Assembly: GCA_905250125.1 (NCBI GenBank)
Contig: CAJNOL010000570.1
Coordinates: 59,153 to 123,152, forward strand
DNA from: Rotaria sordida
Lineage: Eukaryota; Rotifera; Eurotatoria; Philodinida; Philodinidae
Direction of reading: 5' to 3'
DNA: 64,000 nt
Shown here piece after piece: positions 37,761-51,200 of the stretch. The notes beneath the pieces are model-generated. The model did no database searches and had not been told where the DNA came from. It saw nothing but the letters and a program-made list of their open reading frames with translations. Position 1 is the stretch's first letter; each line of letters opens with the position of its first letter. The position numbers and the translations under genes were made by a program.

Positions 37761-38634
37761 TAGAGCGTTAGAAAAGTTTCCAGACTGGTTTTATTGAAAA
37801 ACAATAATAAGCGCTGCTATATTTGTACTATTGCCTGTGCGCATAGTTCATACAGTTCTCTATCTATAGACATCATAAGCTCAGTTGAATTAAACATATA
37901 TATGAAAATATGGGGAATAGATTTTAAACCACTGTCTAGATACTGACCGAAAAAAACAAAAGTTTTGATGATCATTCAGTGATGAAATTTCCTGCTCTAG
38001 AAAGTCATGTCTAATTTAATATCTATAAATGTATAGTGATAGTCTACGATGATCGATTCTCTATCATTCACTGCGATTTCTGAATGAGATTATTGTTATA
38101 ACGATGAATATTCATACATCGACAATAATCTAAATGTAAATAACATGGCTATTAAAAACTTTTAGAAGATTAATGATCTAAGAAGGTAGAATCGTACCTA
38201 GATAAATGATAGATACTGTTCGTATGTTATATTTACAGTATATAGCATTTTGTGATCAATTATATATGACTAAAGTCAGTTCACGGATATATCATATTTT
38301 CTAATGTGATGTCAATCACGTATCGACCACATCTAGAACTATCATTAATATTTAGTTATTCGTCTTTAAAACGACGATCCCATTCAAATATTGAATAGCA
38401 ACTAGTCTTTCAAAATGTGAAACTTTGCTCAAATTTTTAATTTTTCATTAGTGTCTAGACAGTGGTTTAAAATGTATTGCTCTATTTTCATATATATGTT
38501 TAATTCAACTGAGCTTATGATGTCTATAGATAAAGAACTGTATGAACTACGCACAGGTAATAATATAAATACAGCAATGTTTATTATTGTTTCTTAATAA
38601 AACCAGTTCGAAAACTTTTCTAACAGCCTTCGTA
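37761..38634. repeat. Mariner-like MITE with about 180-bp inverted ends
   Basis: Left arm (about 37763-37945) and right arm (about 38450-38632) are inverted copies. The outer parts read GTTAGAAAAGTTTCCAGACT and its near complement; the inner parts share TCAACTGAGCTTATGATGTC and TTTTAAACCACTGTCTAGA. TA dinucleotides sit at both outer edges, as expected for Tc1/mariner insertion. The 0.5-kb centre has no transposase. It is therefore a non-autonomous element. Confidence 0.85.
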
Positions 38635-40831
38635 TACTTTTTTATTTCTATTTCATTAATATATGGATGCAATGTGCAGTGCATCAAGTACAAAAAAAAA
38701 GAAACAAATAATGATGGTCGATGATAATTTGACCGTATCTTTTATTTTTATGGCGAATAGAGTATACTTTGACATAGACATATATTAAGCATAAATATAG
38801 AATTAAAGTGATAATTACAATAATATCTAAGTAATATAATGAAAAATATCTTTATCTAATGTCAAAAAATGCAGTTAATTGAAAAATACGAGAAGATTAT
38901 TATCTAAAGTATTATTGTTTTCTAAACATATATATCATATTGAATAGAAAGAAAAGTCTATAATCAGATTTGACAACTTGTCGAAAGCTATTCAACTATC
39001 TACTATCTTACAATACGTCAACAGAACAGTTCAAGAAACTATTGAATACGATCAATAATACCAATTATGAATGTCCCCCCGATTTACTCGATATATCTTG
39101 ATCGATTGAGAAACTTTCATCACATGAAGAAGGAAAATGTCAAAGCAAATGTTATACAATTTTCGTTTACTTTTCATTATTGTGAAAGATAAGTCCCGAA
39201 GGCAACAAATCACTAGAGAAATGTTAATAAGAAACAAACGGAAAAATTTTTATTTTTTCTATATTTTATGGTACTATCGATTTTTTCGCACTTTAAGTAC
39301 TAAAGAAGGATGAAGTAAGTTTCTTTTTTGTTCTGTGTTTTGACTTATATAAACGATTGCTATAAATATATACTTAGATGACCCTTAAAAATTTACTTGT
39401 TCGTTTTGATTTTGTAAAACTAATATGTACTGTATTAAAATAATTATATTAAGAAAATTTGAAGATGATTATTTTTATTTGAAACAAGATAACAGCATAT
39501 TTTCGTTTTCAAAATTACTCAGATAAGTAGAATTCATTAAATAATTATTTTTCGAAATTATTTATCAAAAAAAAAGAAAAAAAAACAAGAATATTATTGA
39601 ACAAAAATAAAAAATTTGTATCATATATCTTTCAATTATCTTTTTTTAAATGATATATGTCAAACTATTCAGATATTAAAACTTTTTGAATAATTGTTAT
39701 GTACTCTTCGTAAACAATCAAATAAATTTTGTGTTCCACTACAAGATAGACTGTTTCATTTTTACATCTCTCTGAACCGGAAAAGAAAACACATTTGATC
39801 GATCGACACAATCTCTCTTATGATTTACATAACAAAACTAATGACATCTGCTGTTCAAGAATCTTCTCTATTGGTTATTATTCCGAGTTAACATATAGAT
39901 TTTCAGGTTACGTCAACCGTATTTGCCTTTAGATATATGAATATTGTATAAACAATATTTAACTATATTAGAGTTTAAATAAAGGTTCCTTTCTTTTTTA
40001 TTACAATACTTTTAAATAATATTAATTGGTCATATGACCCGACAGTCATCCTGTTTCAGTATGTGTTCCTAAAGATATATATGATGATGTAAAACATCTT
40101 TTATCATTTATTGACTTTTTTTTTCTTTCATCTGATTCGTTTAGTTAACTTTGATTACAATTGAATATCAAAATCAAAACGCAAATATTCTTTGTCATCT
40201 TTCTTTAAATATTGTATCAAAAGCAAACATGGAAATTGAATCATATATATACGAGTATGTATATGAATACATATAAATATTTTTTTTTCTGATTAAATTT
40301 GAACTTCAAATTTTTTATATATTTATTTATATCTTCTTAGATAATTATATTCCAAAAAAAAAACATGAAAGAAAAACAATATTCTAAATATTTCAACTTC
40401 ATTTAAAGCAATATGTTTGTTAAGAAATAAACTTCAATGATATAGACAAATCTTATATTTGATGAATAAACAAGATATTATTGTACGTAGTGAAGCATTA
40501 ATAACTAAATTAAAAAAGAAACCTTTCACTTTTTTTTATTATTATAATTACTTTCGCATTTATTTAGATCTAAATCAAAAAGTGATAAATCTTGCATATG
40601 CTAATGAAAAAAATAAGATTGTGAGGCCATTGAGTATTTAAATATTATGTCAACATGAACAAACATTGGTTTAATTACTGGAAGTATTATATATACATTT
40701 TTACGGTGCGCTATGTATTTATTTTTGTTTTAATTCTTTTTTTTTCTACTCATTTATCAATTTATTTTATTCAATCAAGAAACTCTATAAAAATATTTTT
40801 TATTCTAGATTTCTTTTATTTTCAATAAAAT
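38635..40831. other. Intergenic region, nothing recognised
   Basis: About 2.2 kb, A/T-rich. Short frames at 39052 (-) and 40459 (+) lack motifs. A T-rich tract ending in TTCTAG (40808) lies 23 bp before the NDH-2 start codon and looks like a leader acceptor. Confidence 0.5.
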
Positions 40832-43597
40832 ATGTTTCGATCATGGTTAAAATATTCATTAATTTCTAATCGATTGATACATACAGTTGCAAGACAAGAA
40901 AATAATGAGAAAAAGAAAATTATTGTATTAGGTGCTGGATGGTAAAAGTTTTAGATATTTTAATTATATAAATCTTTAATAATTAATTTCTATAGGGGTG
41001 GATTTCAATTTGTTCGATATTTAAAACGAAACAAATATGATGTGACATTAGTAAGATTTTGTCTTTTTGATTATATAGAAAAGAAAAAAAAAACAATACA
41101 AATGAATCGTTTTCATAGCGATAATTAACGAGAAAAATGATTGAAAAAATGCAAAAGTTAGCAACCTAGAAATCGATTATAACCGATTTCCGATGATTTT
41201 AGGCGGAAACAGAGAAAAATCTAATTGATGGGATTTCTTCAAAATATTTCGGAACAATATAAAAACTTTTATGTAATAAAAATATAGTTTAAATCAAAGT
41301 CTTCTTTTTTTTTGTTATATTTGACTTGAAAATTATATGAATTAGAAGAATAAAAAAAAAAAAGACAAGTTCTTACACTAATTAACAAATTTTTTCTTCA
41401 TGAATGATTTTATTCGGAAATTTGTTTCTTCCTTTCATTTATGTCATTTTTCTTTTTATATAGAATATAACACGAATGATTATTTTCTATTGACATGTTG
41501 TCTTTTTTTTTTTTTTTTTTTTTTTTTTGTTAGGTTTCACCACGTAATCATTTTCTTTTTACTCCTTTATTACCATCAACAACTGTTGGTACATTAGAAT
41601 TTCGTTGTATTATTGAACCAGTTCGTACATTATCAAATTTACATTATTATCAAGCTTATTGTGATGAAATTAGTTATAAAACAAATCAAATACATTGTCA
41701 AGATTTTTTTAATCCAAATAAAGAATTTTCACTTGATTATGATTATCTTGTTTGTTGTCATGGAGCGAATTCAAATACATTTGGTATACCGGGTGTTGAA
41801 CAACATGCATTTTTTCTTAAACAACTTTCTGATGCACGTGCTATACGTAATCGTCTGATGGAATTATTTGAAAGAGCATCAAATCGATTTATATCTGAAG
41901 AAGAACGAAAAGCATTAACAACATTTGTTATTGTTGGTGGTGGACCAACATCAATTGAATTTAGTGGAGAATTACATGATTTTATTGTAGAAGATGTTGC
42001 AAAATGGTTTCCTGATGTTAAAACACGTGTTATTGTTGTTGAAAGTACTGATCATATTTTAGGAACATTTGATTCAAAACTAACAGATTATGCAATGAAC
42101 ATTTTAAAATCACGTTCAGAAATTACACTTAAAACAAATACATATGTTAAACGTGTTGATGAAAATGAAGTTTTACTTAGTAACGGTGAAGTTATTCGTT
42201 GCGGAATCACAGTATGGAGTACAGGTACAAGGATTCTCTAAAAGAAAAAAAAATGAATTCTCATGTAGATTTCTATTGCTTCCATGAAGATAAGAAGATC
42301 GACATTTGATATTGATTAAATACTCTTCTTTATTTGATTTAATATTAATAATTCATTAAAAAAAAAAACTTCGAGACATTATGTATATCGATATACAGTA
42401 GTATATAAAAGACTCCCATCGCCCATATCTCGGTTACTCTATATGTTATAGGTTGAAAAATTTGTCCAGGTAACAAAAACTTTAGTAGACAACCTTTTTT
42501 CAGGTTAAAAGTTTGAAGTAAAAATAGGCAATTTCCTTCGTCATAATTCTCTTTGCATTTAAGCGATCGAGGTGACCTTGTCCTTCTTAACTAAATTCTT
42601 AATGTAGTATGTGTACACAAAGTTTCAACCCACTAGCATGTGTAGTAGCCGAAATGCGGAGGATGAAAGTACTTTATCTACTACTGTAGCTATCATTATT
42701 ATCGTCTTATTCTCCTGTATCACTATCAAAGAATGGTTGGAAAAGAAGAAAATAATGCAATTTGTTTGATTTTTCACTTGTATCGTATTGTATATTAAAT
42801 CATTTATTTTAATATTAACATATGAAGAAATATCTCACCAAGATATGAAACATTAATTTTTAATATTAAATCAAATAACGACGAGTATTGAATCAATGTC
42901 AAAAGAACATGCTCACATCTGTTAAAAGAAATTCATCTCATACTTTCATAGTTTGTTTTTTTTTATTGTTTATAATTTATAAAAATTTTAGGACTTTCCC
43001 CAACTAAATTAACATCAACTTTACAATTTTCAAAAGAAAAACGTTCAGGAAGATTATATACAAATGATCATTTACAAGTATTAGTTGATGATAAAACAGT
43101 CATTGATAATATGTTTGCACTTGGTGATTGTGCAACACCAATTAATCAATCATTACCAGCAACAGCACAAGTCGCCGTTCAAGAAGCTAAATATTTAGCT
43201 CATAGATTAAATCAAAAAGAATTTTATTTAAAAAATTCAAATGATATTACCACTCGTAATTATCCAGTATTTAGTTTTAGTAATGCCGGTATGCTGGCTT
43301 ATCTAGGTGGATATGGTGGTTTAGCAGATTTGAAACAAACTAAAGCAACTGGTTTTTTATCATGGTTATTATGGCGTTCAGTTTATTTAACACGACTTGT
43401 TAGTTTTAAAAATCGTTTACTTGTGTAAGTTAATTTGTATAATTAATTTATTCAATTTATCTTCTTGTTTTTTTTAGTGCTATGTTTTGGTTTAAATCAT
43501 TTGTATGTATTACTCTTTTATTTTGTTTTTTTTTTATTGAAGTATATTATGATACTCTTTATTTTAGGTTTTTGGTCGTGATATTAGTCGATTTTAA
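40832..43597 (+). CDS. Type II (alternative) NADH dehydrogenase, NDH-2
   Basis: Six exons: 40832-40941, 40996-41050, 41534-42224, 42992-43424, 43478-43502, 43568-43597. They encode 447 residues. NDH-2 is a single-chain, rotenone-insensitive flavoprotein that passes electrons from NADH to quinone at the inner mitochondrial membrane without pumping protons. Seen: an Arg-rich, acid-poor start (MFRSWLKYSLISNRLIHTVA) fitting a mitochondrial presequence; the FAD-binding GAGWGG (residues 34-39); SPRNHFLFTPLLPSTTVGTL, a family hallmark; the NADH-binding VIVGGGPTSIEFSGEL (GGG at 190-192); the second FAD motif MFALGDCA (about 326-333); a C-terminal amphipathic region. No EF-hand insertion was seen, so it is not obviously of the Ca-regulated type. 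An acceptor-like TTCTAG ends 23 bp before the ATG. TMEM132 starts 134 bp downstream. Intron 3 carries a MITE. Many animals lack NDH-2. Confidence 0.93.
42396..42686. repeat. TA-flanked MITE in NDH-2 intron 3
   Basis: A 291-bp element starting CAGTAGTATATAAAAGACTC and ending in the inverted sequence TAGTGxx-type end ACTACTG. Each side is flanked by TA. The left end and the reverse complement of the right end agree over about 40 bp (CAGTAGTA, ATAAA, then CATCxxCC and CATxTCGG). CAGT ends plus TA duplication suit a pogo-like Tc1/mariner MITE. It has no coding capacity. Confidence 0.78.
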
Positions 43598-43730
43598 AAA
43601 ATGAACTTTTTTATTTATATTTTATAGTAGCAAAAAACCCATATAGATAATAATCTTATAGAATTGTTAGTTTATTGTAACTTTTTATTTTAGATGAAAT
43701 ATTCTTGGTAATATTATGTTAGATAAATAA

Positions 43731-46490
43731 ATGATGCATGTGTATTATATAATATTATCTTTGATCTTCGTTATTCGAAGTATAATAACTAGTCAAATTA
43801 ATATTGATATACCATCAATTTCAACTTCACATATATTTGAAATATCATCAAATATTTCTCAAAATCTTAATCGTGATGTACTCTTTGGACTTGTTGATGG
43901 TACATCATCATCTATACCATCATCAATACTTGTTCAAGCTTCTTATAAAGAATTTCATATCGAACGTTTTTTTAATCTTTATCAATCAAATAATAATAAT
44001 TATCAACAAAAAATACAAAAAGAACCTATATTTCGTAGTTATTTATTAACATCATCATTTAATCGATCATATCCATTTATACGAGTATTAATTGGTTCAG
44101 TACATGGATCATATGAATATATGAATATACAACCGATGTGTGCTATTGTAACAGCAGTTAATGAACAAAATCTATATGAAACACAAGCTTGTTTTATATC
44201 ACCTTTAACAGGTTATTGTTTAGTAACAATATCAGTATTAAAAATGGTTGAATATGTAAATAAAAATCAAACAAAAAATAAAATTGAAATTTATTTTAAA
44301 GTAAAAAAATAAAGAATAAAAATTTTCCATTATGAAAATTCTTTTTTCTCTTTAGCTTCATCATGTTGGATCAATAAATGAATGTATTTCGGATCATACA
44401 CCAAAACAAGATCATATTCATCATGAAACACGTATTGGTCATGCTGAATATATTGATAATGATAATATATTATTTTCAACTATAACTCGTTCATCTATTT
44501 CAATTGATTATCCAATTGGTATTCATTATCCTGATTGGTATTTTCCATTAAAATTAAAATTAATTATTTCATCTTCATTTCTATCATCATTTATAATACG
44601 TTGTCGTTTATTATCATATTTTTCTATTTATTTAATACAAACAAATATTCTTAAAATTTCAAATTATCATATTCAAATAAATCATAATATTTATCATCGA
44701 GAATCATTATCTGATATTGATTTTAATATAAAAATAAATCATATAAATAAAACCTATCAAAATCATATATTTGAAATTGATATAGCAACAATTATGTTAA
44801 GAATTAATTCAACAAATTTATATGAAATAAATCAATATAATTCAAATTCAATTTTATTTATCGATTGGTTTCTATTATCGAATAATTCATTTCATAATAA
44901 TGAACCAATTTTACGCGTTCCTATTCATGTACAATATGATGATATTCAAACAATTGTTGCATTAACAGATTTTACAAGTTTAATTAATACAGCAATGTTA
45001 TCCATGCAAACTCAACAATTTCCATTAAAAATTCTTGCAGTTAATTATTCAGGGTATGAAATTTTTTGTTTTGAATAAATTATTTAGAAATTTTTTTCAA
45101 AAAAATTTATTAAGATCTATTCAATCTATATCACAAGCGGTATGTCATTCCGAAAATATTTATTTAATTCAAGTTGATTCAACTTGTCATCATATATATT
45201 TTTCTGGTCAAGAACGCGATGATTTTTTTGATCATATTAATAGTCCAACATCAATTGTTATTCGTTATGAAAAATATCTTCAACGTTTATATTTTACTAT
45301 TTATATTCCTGAAAGACCATTACGTATTGAATTAAGTGATACAAAATTATCTCGTATAAATGGATGGTTTGTTACAAAACGTATCGATGATGATGAACAA
45401 AAAAATCAATCATTTACAGATGATTTAGATAATGAAGAAGATAATGACGATGATAATGATAATGATAATGATGATGATGATGATGATATAAAATGTTATT
45501 CTGTTTATCAACAATCATTTATTTATGTTTTTACAAAATTTTATCGAACTACTCAAAGTAATAATTTGTTTTTTTTTGTTTTGTTTATTTATTTGATTTC
45601 TTTTTGAATTTTAGATGGTGATCGTATTTATTTATTTAATAAACTTAATGTTCTTATAACACCACTTGTTCGTGCACATTTAGAAACCGATAATACACGT
45701 GTTGCTATTATTAAAGATGATAAAATTATTGGTATTGGACCAGGAAAAACAAATATTCGAGTAATTCATATGAATATGAAAAAAAGTTTTTTAGATTTTA
45801 TAGAAAAATCATTAAAATTTAATCTTTGGGAGTTATTTTTTGTCTTTTTTTTTATTTAGATTTATTCTTTTACAAATAAACTTCCAATGGGTTCAAAAAC
45901 AATTTATGTTGATGATCAAGAATCAGTAAATATAGTAAATATATCATTTAATCTTCTTACAAATATTGATTTTGAAACAAATTTAATTGAACATATTGAT
46001 CCAATTTATAAAGTTCATTTTCATATAAAACCTATTTTTAATCAATTTAATATAAATAATAAAAATCAAGTATAAAATAGTTTTTTGTTTTTTTATTTCA
46101 TATTTTAATATCAAGTTTATTTTTAATTTCTAGTTTGGTCAAATTAATATTATATTAACATATTCTGATAATACTTCAGTATCATTAGATGATATACCAT
46201 CTGATTATTATCAATTTGAAATTGATATGAATCGTATAAATCCTTCAATAATACATATTAATACATCAAAATCATGGAAAAATTTACATATTCGTCCATT
46301 AACTACTATTGGTCAAACAACAATTTATAGTCGTCTTAAATTAGGTCAACAACAATGTACAGATGATAGAAGTTTTTCTCAAAATGATCTTTCTTGTGAA
46401 ATATTTATTTTTTCAAATAATATTCATTCATTTAATAATAATAATTTACATACATTATCATATGAACAAATGAATAATTATTTTATATTA

Positions 46491-46527
<37 letters not shown>

Positions 46528-46919
46528 TTGATCAACGTAGAAAAACATCACCATTTCTAATAGCATTATCAATTTTATTAAGTACATGTGTTATATTATG
46601 TCTTATATTTGTTTTACATTGGTTTGTTAATTATTATTATCGACAAAAATCTAATAAACATTCAAGAAGACAACGAAATTCAACACATAGTGGTGCTGAA
46701 GAAGTTAATCATGATTGGATATTTCTTGATAGAAATTCATTAGAAATGCCAATAAAACAACAAGAAAATTCATCATCAATACATAATTCAACACTTCATA
46801 TAACATCAAATCCAATAAATAATACATCAACAACATTACCACGACAAAAAGATTTATCTGAACTTACACATTTACAAATGATTGCTTATTTCGAGAATCT
46901 TAAAGAATCTCATGCATAG
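43731..46919 (+). CDS. TMEM132: TMEM132 family single-pass membrane protein
   Basis: Six exons: 43731-44300, 44356-45053, 45115-45557, 45615-45760, 45860-46069, 46134-46919. They encode about 950 residues, close to the vertebrate family. TMEM132 proteins are cell-surface proteins with Ig-like/cohesin-like ectodomains linked to adhesion and cytoskeleton in neurons. Blocks in family order: N-terminal signal peptide; MCAIVTAVNEQNLYETQACF with LTGYCLV; CHSENIYLIQVDSTCHHIYF; YFTIYIPERPLRIELSDTKL followed by RINGWFV; an Asp-rich insert; CYSVYQQSFIYVFTKF; TPLVRAHLE; GPGKTNIRVI; MGSKTIYVDDQESVNI. A membrane segment lies at about 829-853, then a basic stop-transfer stretch and the cytoplasmic HDWIFLD motif. 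A 12-Asn run sits before the membrane segment. An ATTTTAG acceptor-like site ends at about 43693 upstream of the ATG pair. Confidence 0.9.
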
Positions 46920-47422
46920 AACATTTCTAATCTCAAGTTTCGTTTCTTTTTTGTTGGCATCAACACCGGTGTCATACTTTCTAGTCATTAAAAATATATG
47001 CAGTGAATTTTTTTCTTGATTTAATTATATTGCCAGACAATAGACAGTGAGAGTACACTATCACATTATATTATTATGCTCAATTAGTCAAATATATACA
47101 TATATTTAAAATTTCATTTAGCATTTTATGACACAAACTTTAAACAAATTTTTTTAATGTTGTGCATTTCATACGATTTACTTTTTCTTTTTCTTGGTTT
47201 TTTTTTTTTGTATTAATGTAATGAGTTAGTTTTTTTCTTTTTTTTTTTTGTTTCTCTTCCGTGTTTCTTATTGAACATACATGTTAATTTGTATGTGTCT
47301 TATTTTCATCATTTCTTTGTTTTCTTTTTTTCGCATATAAAAAGACGTTGAATATATGCTAATATATTCTAACAAACTTAAAGAAGACAATAAGATGTCT
47401 ATGTACGCAATGTATATATCGT
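46920..47422. other. Convergent 3' region between TMEM132 and the BAG1-like gene
   Basis: T- and A-rich sequence holding the 3' ends of two genes that face each other. No element was recognised. Confidence 0.55.
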
Positions 47423-47980
47423 TTATTTTGTTTTTGATGAATTAGGTGTAGCTGGTGGATTTTGTTCTTCATCATTTGATTGTTCAGATATTTGTTCTTT
47501 ATTAGGTGTTGGAGGAGGTTGATCTGTATTAAGTGATGTTGATTGAGGTGGATCATATTGAGTACCAACAGAAGGTTTTAATTCATGTTGAAATTGTTCA
47601 TAGTAATTCGGCGAATTTTGTTCACTAATATAATATGTTGTATTTATATTTGGTTGTTGATATTGTTGATATGAATTAACATTGTATTGTGCATTGATTT
47701 GTTGTATCTTGTCTGGAGGAGCCATTCGACCAACTAATCGAATAGTACCTAAATTTTTAATACCAAAACGACTTAATGGTTCATTAGGATATGAATGTAA
47801 TTCTTGTCCATGAAAGACAAGATTTTGTAATGCTCGTGGTACACGAAAATCACGTTCAATAACATTCATTAAATCTGTAACAGTTGGTTCAGCACCATTA
47901 TATGCTGGCACAGATATTTCATGTATATCACCACCAAAATGTAATTGAAGTTTAACACAAAAAACGCGCGGTTGAAACAT
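47423..47980 (-). CDS. BAG1-like ubiquitin-domain protein without a BAG domain
   Basis: A single minus-strand exon of 185 residues. Residues about 7-86 form a ubiquitin-like fold of the BAG1 type: LQLHFGGDIHEISV, then TVTDLMNVIERDFRVP, ALQNLVFHGQEL and LSRFGIKNLGTIRLVGR. In BAG1 this domain links Hsc70 to the proteasome. The remaining about 100 residues are Gln/Asn/Pro/Ser-rich and look disordered (INAQYNVNSYQQYQQPN). No three-helix BAG domain follows before the stop. Either a shortened relative or another UBL family is possible. Its start lies 310 bp downstream of the DDX55 stop, same strand, as the last gene of a minus-strand run. Confidence 0.75.
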   Translation of the reverse strand: MFQPRVFCVKLQLHFGGDIHEISVPAYNGAEPTVTDLMNVIERDFRVPRALQNLVFHGQELHSYPNEPLSRFGIKNLGTIRLVGRMAPPDKIQQINAQYNVNSYQQYQQPNINTTYYISEQNSPNYYEQFQHELKPSVGTQYDPPQSTSLNTDQPPPTPNKEQISEQSNDEEQNPPATPNSSKTK

Positions 47981-48289
47981 AACTTATTCTATCATAAACA
48001 TGTAAGAATGTAGTAACAATTCGATTCTTCTCGACTTTTATTTCTGTTTGCAAACAAACAAAAAAAAAAGTGTTGCTTGACGGTATGTTGCTATTGGAGT
48101 TAAGAGGTAAAAAAAAAAGAAAGAAAGAGAGAATAGAAAAAGGAAAAGAGTATTTATGTTCTTTTTTTTTTGTCATACAACATGTTTTATTGCCCATAGT
48201 TATAACAAAATGAAAATGAATGATTGAAAAGTTTTATTTAAAAACAATACAATAATAACAATAACAATAACATTTCATGATATATATAT

Positions 48290-51200
48290 TTATTCCATGT
48301 CAGATAATTGTTCATCTTCACTTAATTCAAGTTCATTGTTTTTATTCTTTTTTAATTTTTGTAATTTCTATAAAAGAATTTAAAAAAAAAGAATTCTTAT
48401 CTTTATCATTTTCTTTAAATTTATTTCGAGAAGAGATATTCAGAGTAAAAATTGATTCTATATTTTTAGTTTAGTTATTAATTTATCGAAATTTGAAAGA
48501 TGTACGCCACTCAAAATTTCCGAAATTTTTTTTTTCATATATCATTGAGTTACTTCGAAAAAATGATTCTTTAATTTTCAAAAAAATTTCGAATTCCAGA
48601 TTTCATCACAAAACATGATAATTTTCATACAATCATGAGTATAATAATTTCTTCTTCCAGTGCAGTTGTATAAATATTTTTTACCGTTTCACGACAGAAA
48701 ATTGACTAGAAAAAAAGTAAATTTAAAATTACTTATTTTTCTAGTCAATTTATTGTCACGAAATAGGAAAAAATATTTATATAGTTGGACTTAATGAAAA
48801 ATTGTTATCTTTTTGTGATAAAATCTGAAATTTGAAATTTTTTGAAAAACCTACTTTTGAAAATTGGAGAGACGCTTGTTCGAAGTAACTCAATGTAGTT
48901 TATCAAATCATGTATTAAAAAGTGAAGAAAAAAATTTTGAGTTGCACGCACTTTACATAAAACAATGTATTCTTACATTATATCTTTGTAATCGTCGTTG
49001 TTTTTTTAATTTACCATATTCTTTTGCAATTTCATCGATATGTTTTTCATTTTCAGCAAGTTCATTTTCAGCACCAATTATTCGTTCATTTTCTGCTTGT
49101 TCACGACGTAAACGTTTTAAACGATTTTTAAGTTTTTTTTCTTTTTTTATCGAAAATGCAACTGTCTGTTAAGTATAAATAAGAACAAGAATTAAAAAAT
49201 CGATTAAAAAAAAATATTTTCTTTTTTATTTTTACTTTGACACGTTTTTTTATTTTCATATTTGGATCTTCTTTTTCCATTTGTCGTTTTTTTGCTAAAC
49301 TTTTATCTCTATCAAATAAAAAGAAAATGAATATTATTTTCAAAGAAAAAAAAAACTAAAATTAAAAATATATACTTGTATGGAATAGATTCAGAATCAA
49401 CTGTTTGATTTTGTTGATTAAACTTTGATGTATCACGGTTTTTAAATTCAGGCATTTTTGGTAAATGAACAAGTGCAAAAGCACCTTCAGCAACTCCACA
49501 TAAATCAAGTTCTTTTAAACGTAAAAGAAGTGAACATTCATGTTTAGCATAAGCTTGAACATAAGAAACAAATGCTTGTTTCGATCGATCATAAATAGCT
49601 CTATTAAGATTAAATAAATATTTAATGTATATATATATAACGCTCGGAATTCTCTACAACTTTGTTCATTTGGTTTTAGACTTATATTGAATTGTTGAAA
49701 AATATTTCGACTACAGCGAAGATATTCTCATCTTCAGATTTCTACAAATTGCTTTCTTACGAATTTTTTTGGTTTTGATTTAAATTACAATAATATCTTT
49801 TTTAGAAAAAAGTAATTATAACTTCAGATAGTGTATTAAACTTTCCAACATTCTCTATCCTGTCAGTCTCGACTTGCTATTATTTGTCGGCAAATATATC
49901 AAATCTTTTTCTTTTTTATTATACTTACTTTCCTACAAATTGTATTTTATATGCCTTCAAGTAAGTGTAGTACGTGTTTGTTTTGTATAGAATGTTATAC
50001 AATCCTACACGCCATAGTAATAAGATTATGACTGACATGTAAGCAATTACATAGACAAGTTATATGGTTAGTAGATAACAAAAAAAAAAGAATTGAATTT
50101 TGAGCAAAATGTTGTGATTGCTAAGTTGAAGAGTACAAAAGATTAGATTGTATCGAAATAGAAAAGAACAATCATATACTTCTCTCCGACAAGGCTATTT
50201 TGCAATGTTTTCACTTCATGATTATTTTCGTCAATATTTCTTCTGATATTCTGAAATATATATCAAAAGATGCAGAATTTGGTGGCACACTTGCCATTTC
50301 AGAAAATTATTGTTAGCAAAAAAAAATTTGCATCATTTTTTTCGTTTTTTTTTTGACCGTCGCAACTGGACGATTGAGTAAATGTTAGTATTTTAAATTT
50401 TGTTCTAACTAACAAAAAGTTACTTGATAACAAATGCAACCGTTTTGTAGAGCAAAAATTTCTCTGTCGAATGACTTTCTGAAAATGTATCTGAGTGTCG
50501 ATGAAAAAAAGGAAAAAAGAAAATAATATTGTCTCGTTTAATCTATACCACCTGTTATTTGCCAGCAAATAATTATAAAGCGAGACTGACAAGATAGAGA
50601 ACATTAAAGACCTTAACGCACTATCCGAATTTATAATTAATTTTTATTAAAAAGATATTACTGTAATTTTAATCAAAACCAAAAAATTCGTTAAAAAACA
50701 ATTTATGCAGATCTGAAGACAAGAATGTGCGTCCACTGTAGTCGAAATACTTTTCAGCAATTCAATATAAGTCTAAAATCAAATACACAGGGTTTTTGTA
50801 TCAGAATATATGATTGGTGTTTTGAAAACTAGGTATATTCAAAATATTGACTCCCACTATTTATTTCCAGAGACATATATAAAAATTCTTTTTTTTTTTA
50901 TTTTGAATAATTCTTACTTATCACTAATTGCTAATTGTCGTACAATTGGTACAACATTTTCAATAGTGTTTATATCAGCTGTTATCATTTCATTTAATGG
51001 TACTTTTTGACTATTAAGAAGAAAATTTACATATGCAGCTTCATTTGGTAGAAGCATTAAAAGTGCATTTCCAAGTTTACCAAGACGTGCTGTTCGACCA
51101 CAACTAAAATAAAATAAATAAATTATATTGAAAATAAATGAATTTTTACCGATGAACAAATTGTACAACTGTTGTTGGTGGATCAAATTGTATAACCCAA

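Noticed and set aside
40459..40641. 60-residue frame upstream of NDH-2
   Set aside because: Looks mildly coding-like (IIVRSEALITKLKKK) but the second half crosses a T-rich tract with an AG. No family was recognised and no complete exon set could be built.
46489..46526. Run of AAT units as a satellite
   Set aside because: It is the in-frame poly-Asn stretch of TMEM132, so it is reported with that gene.
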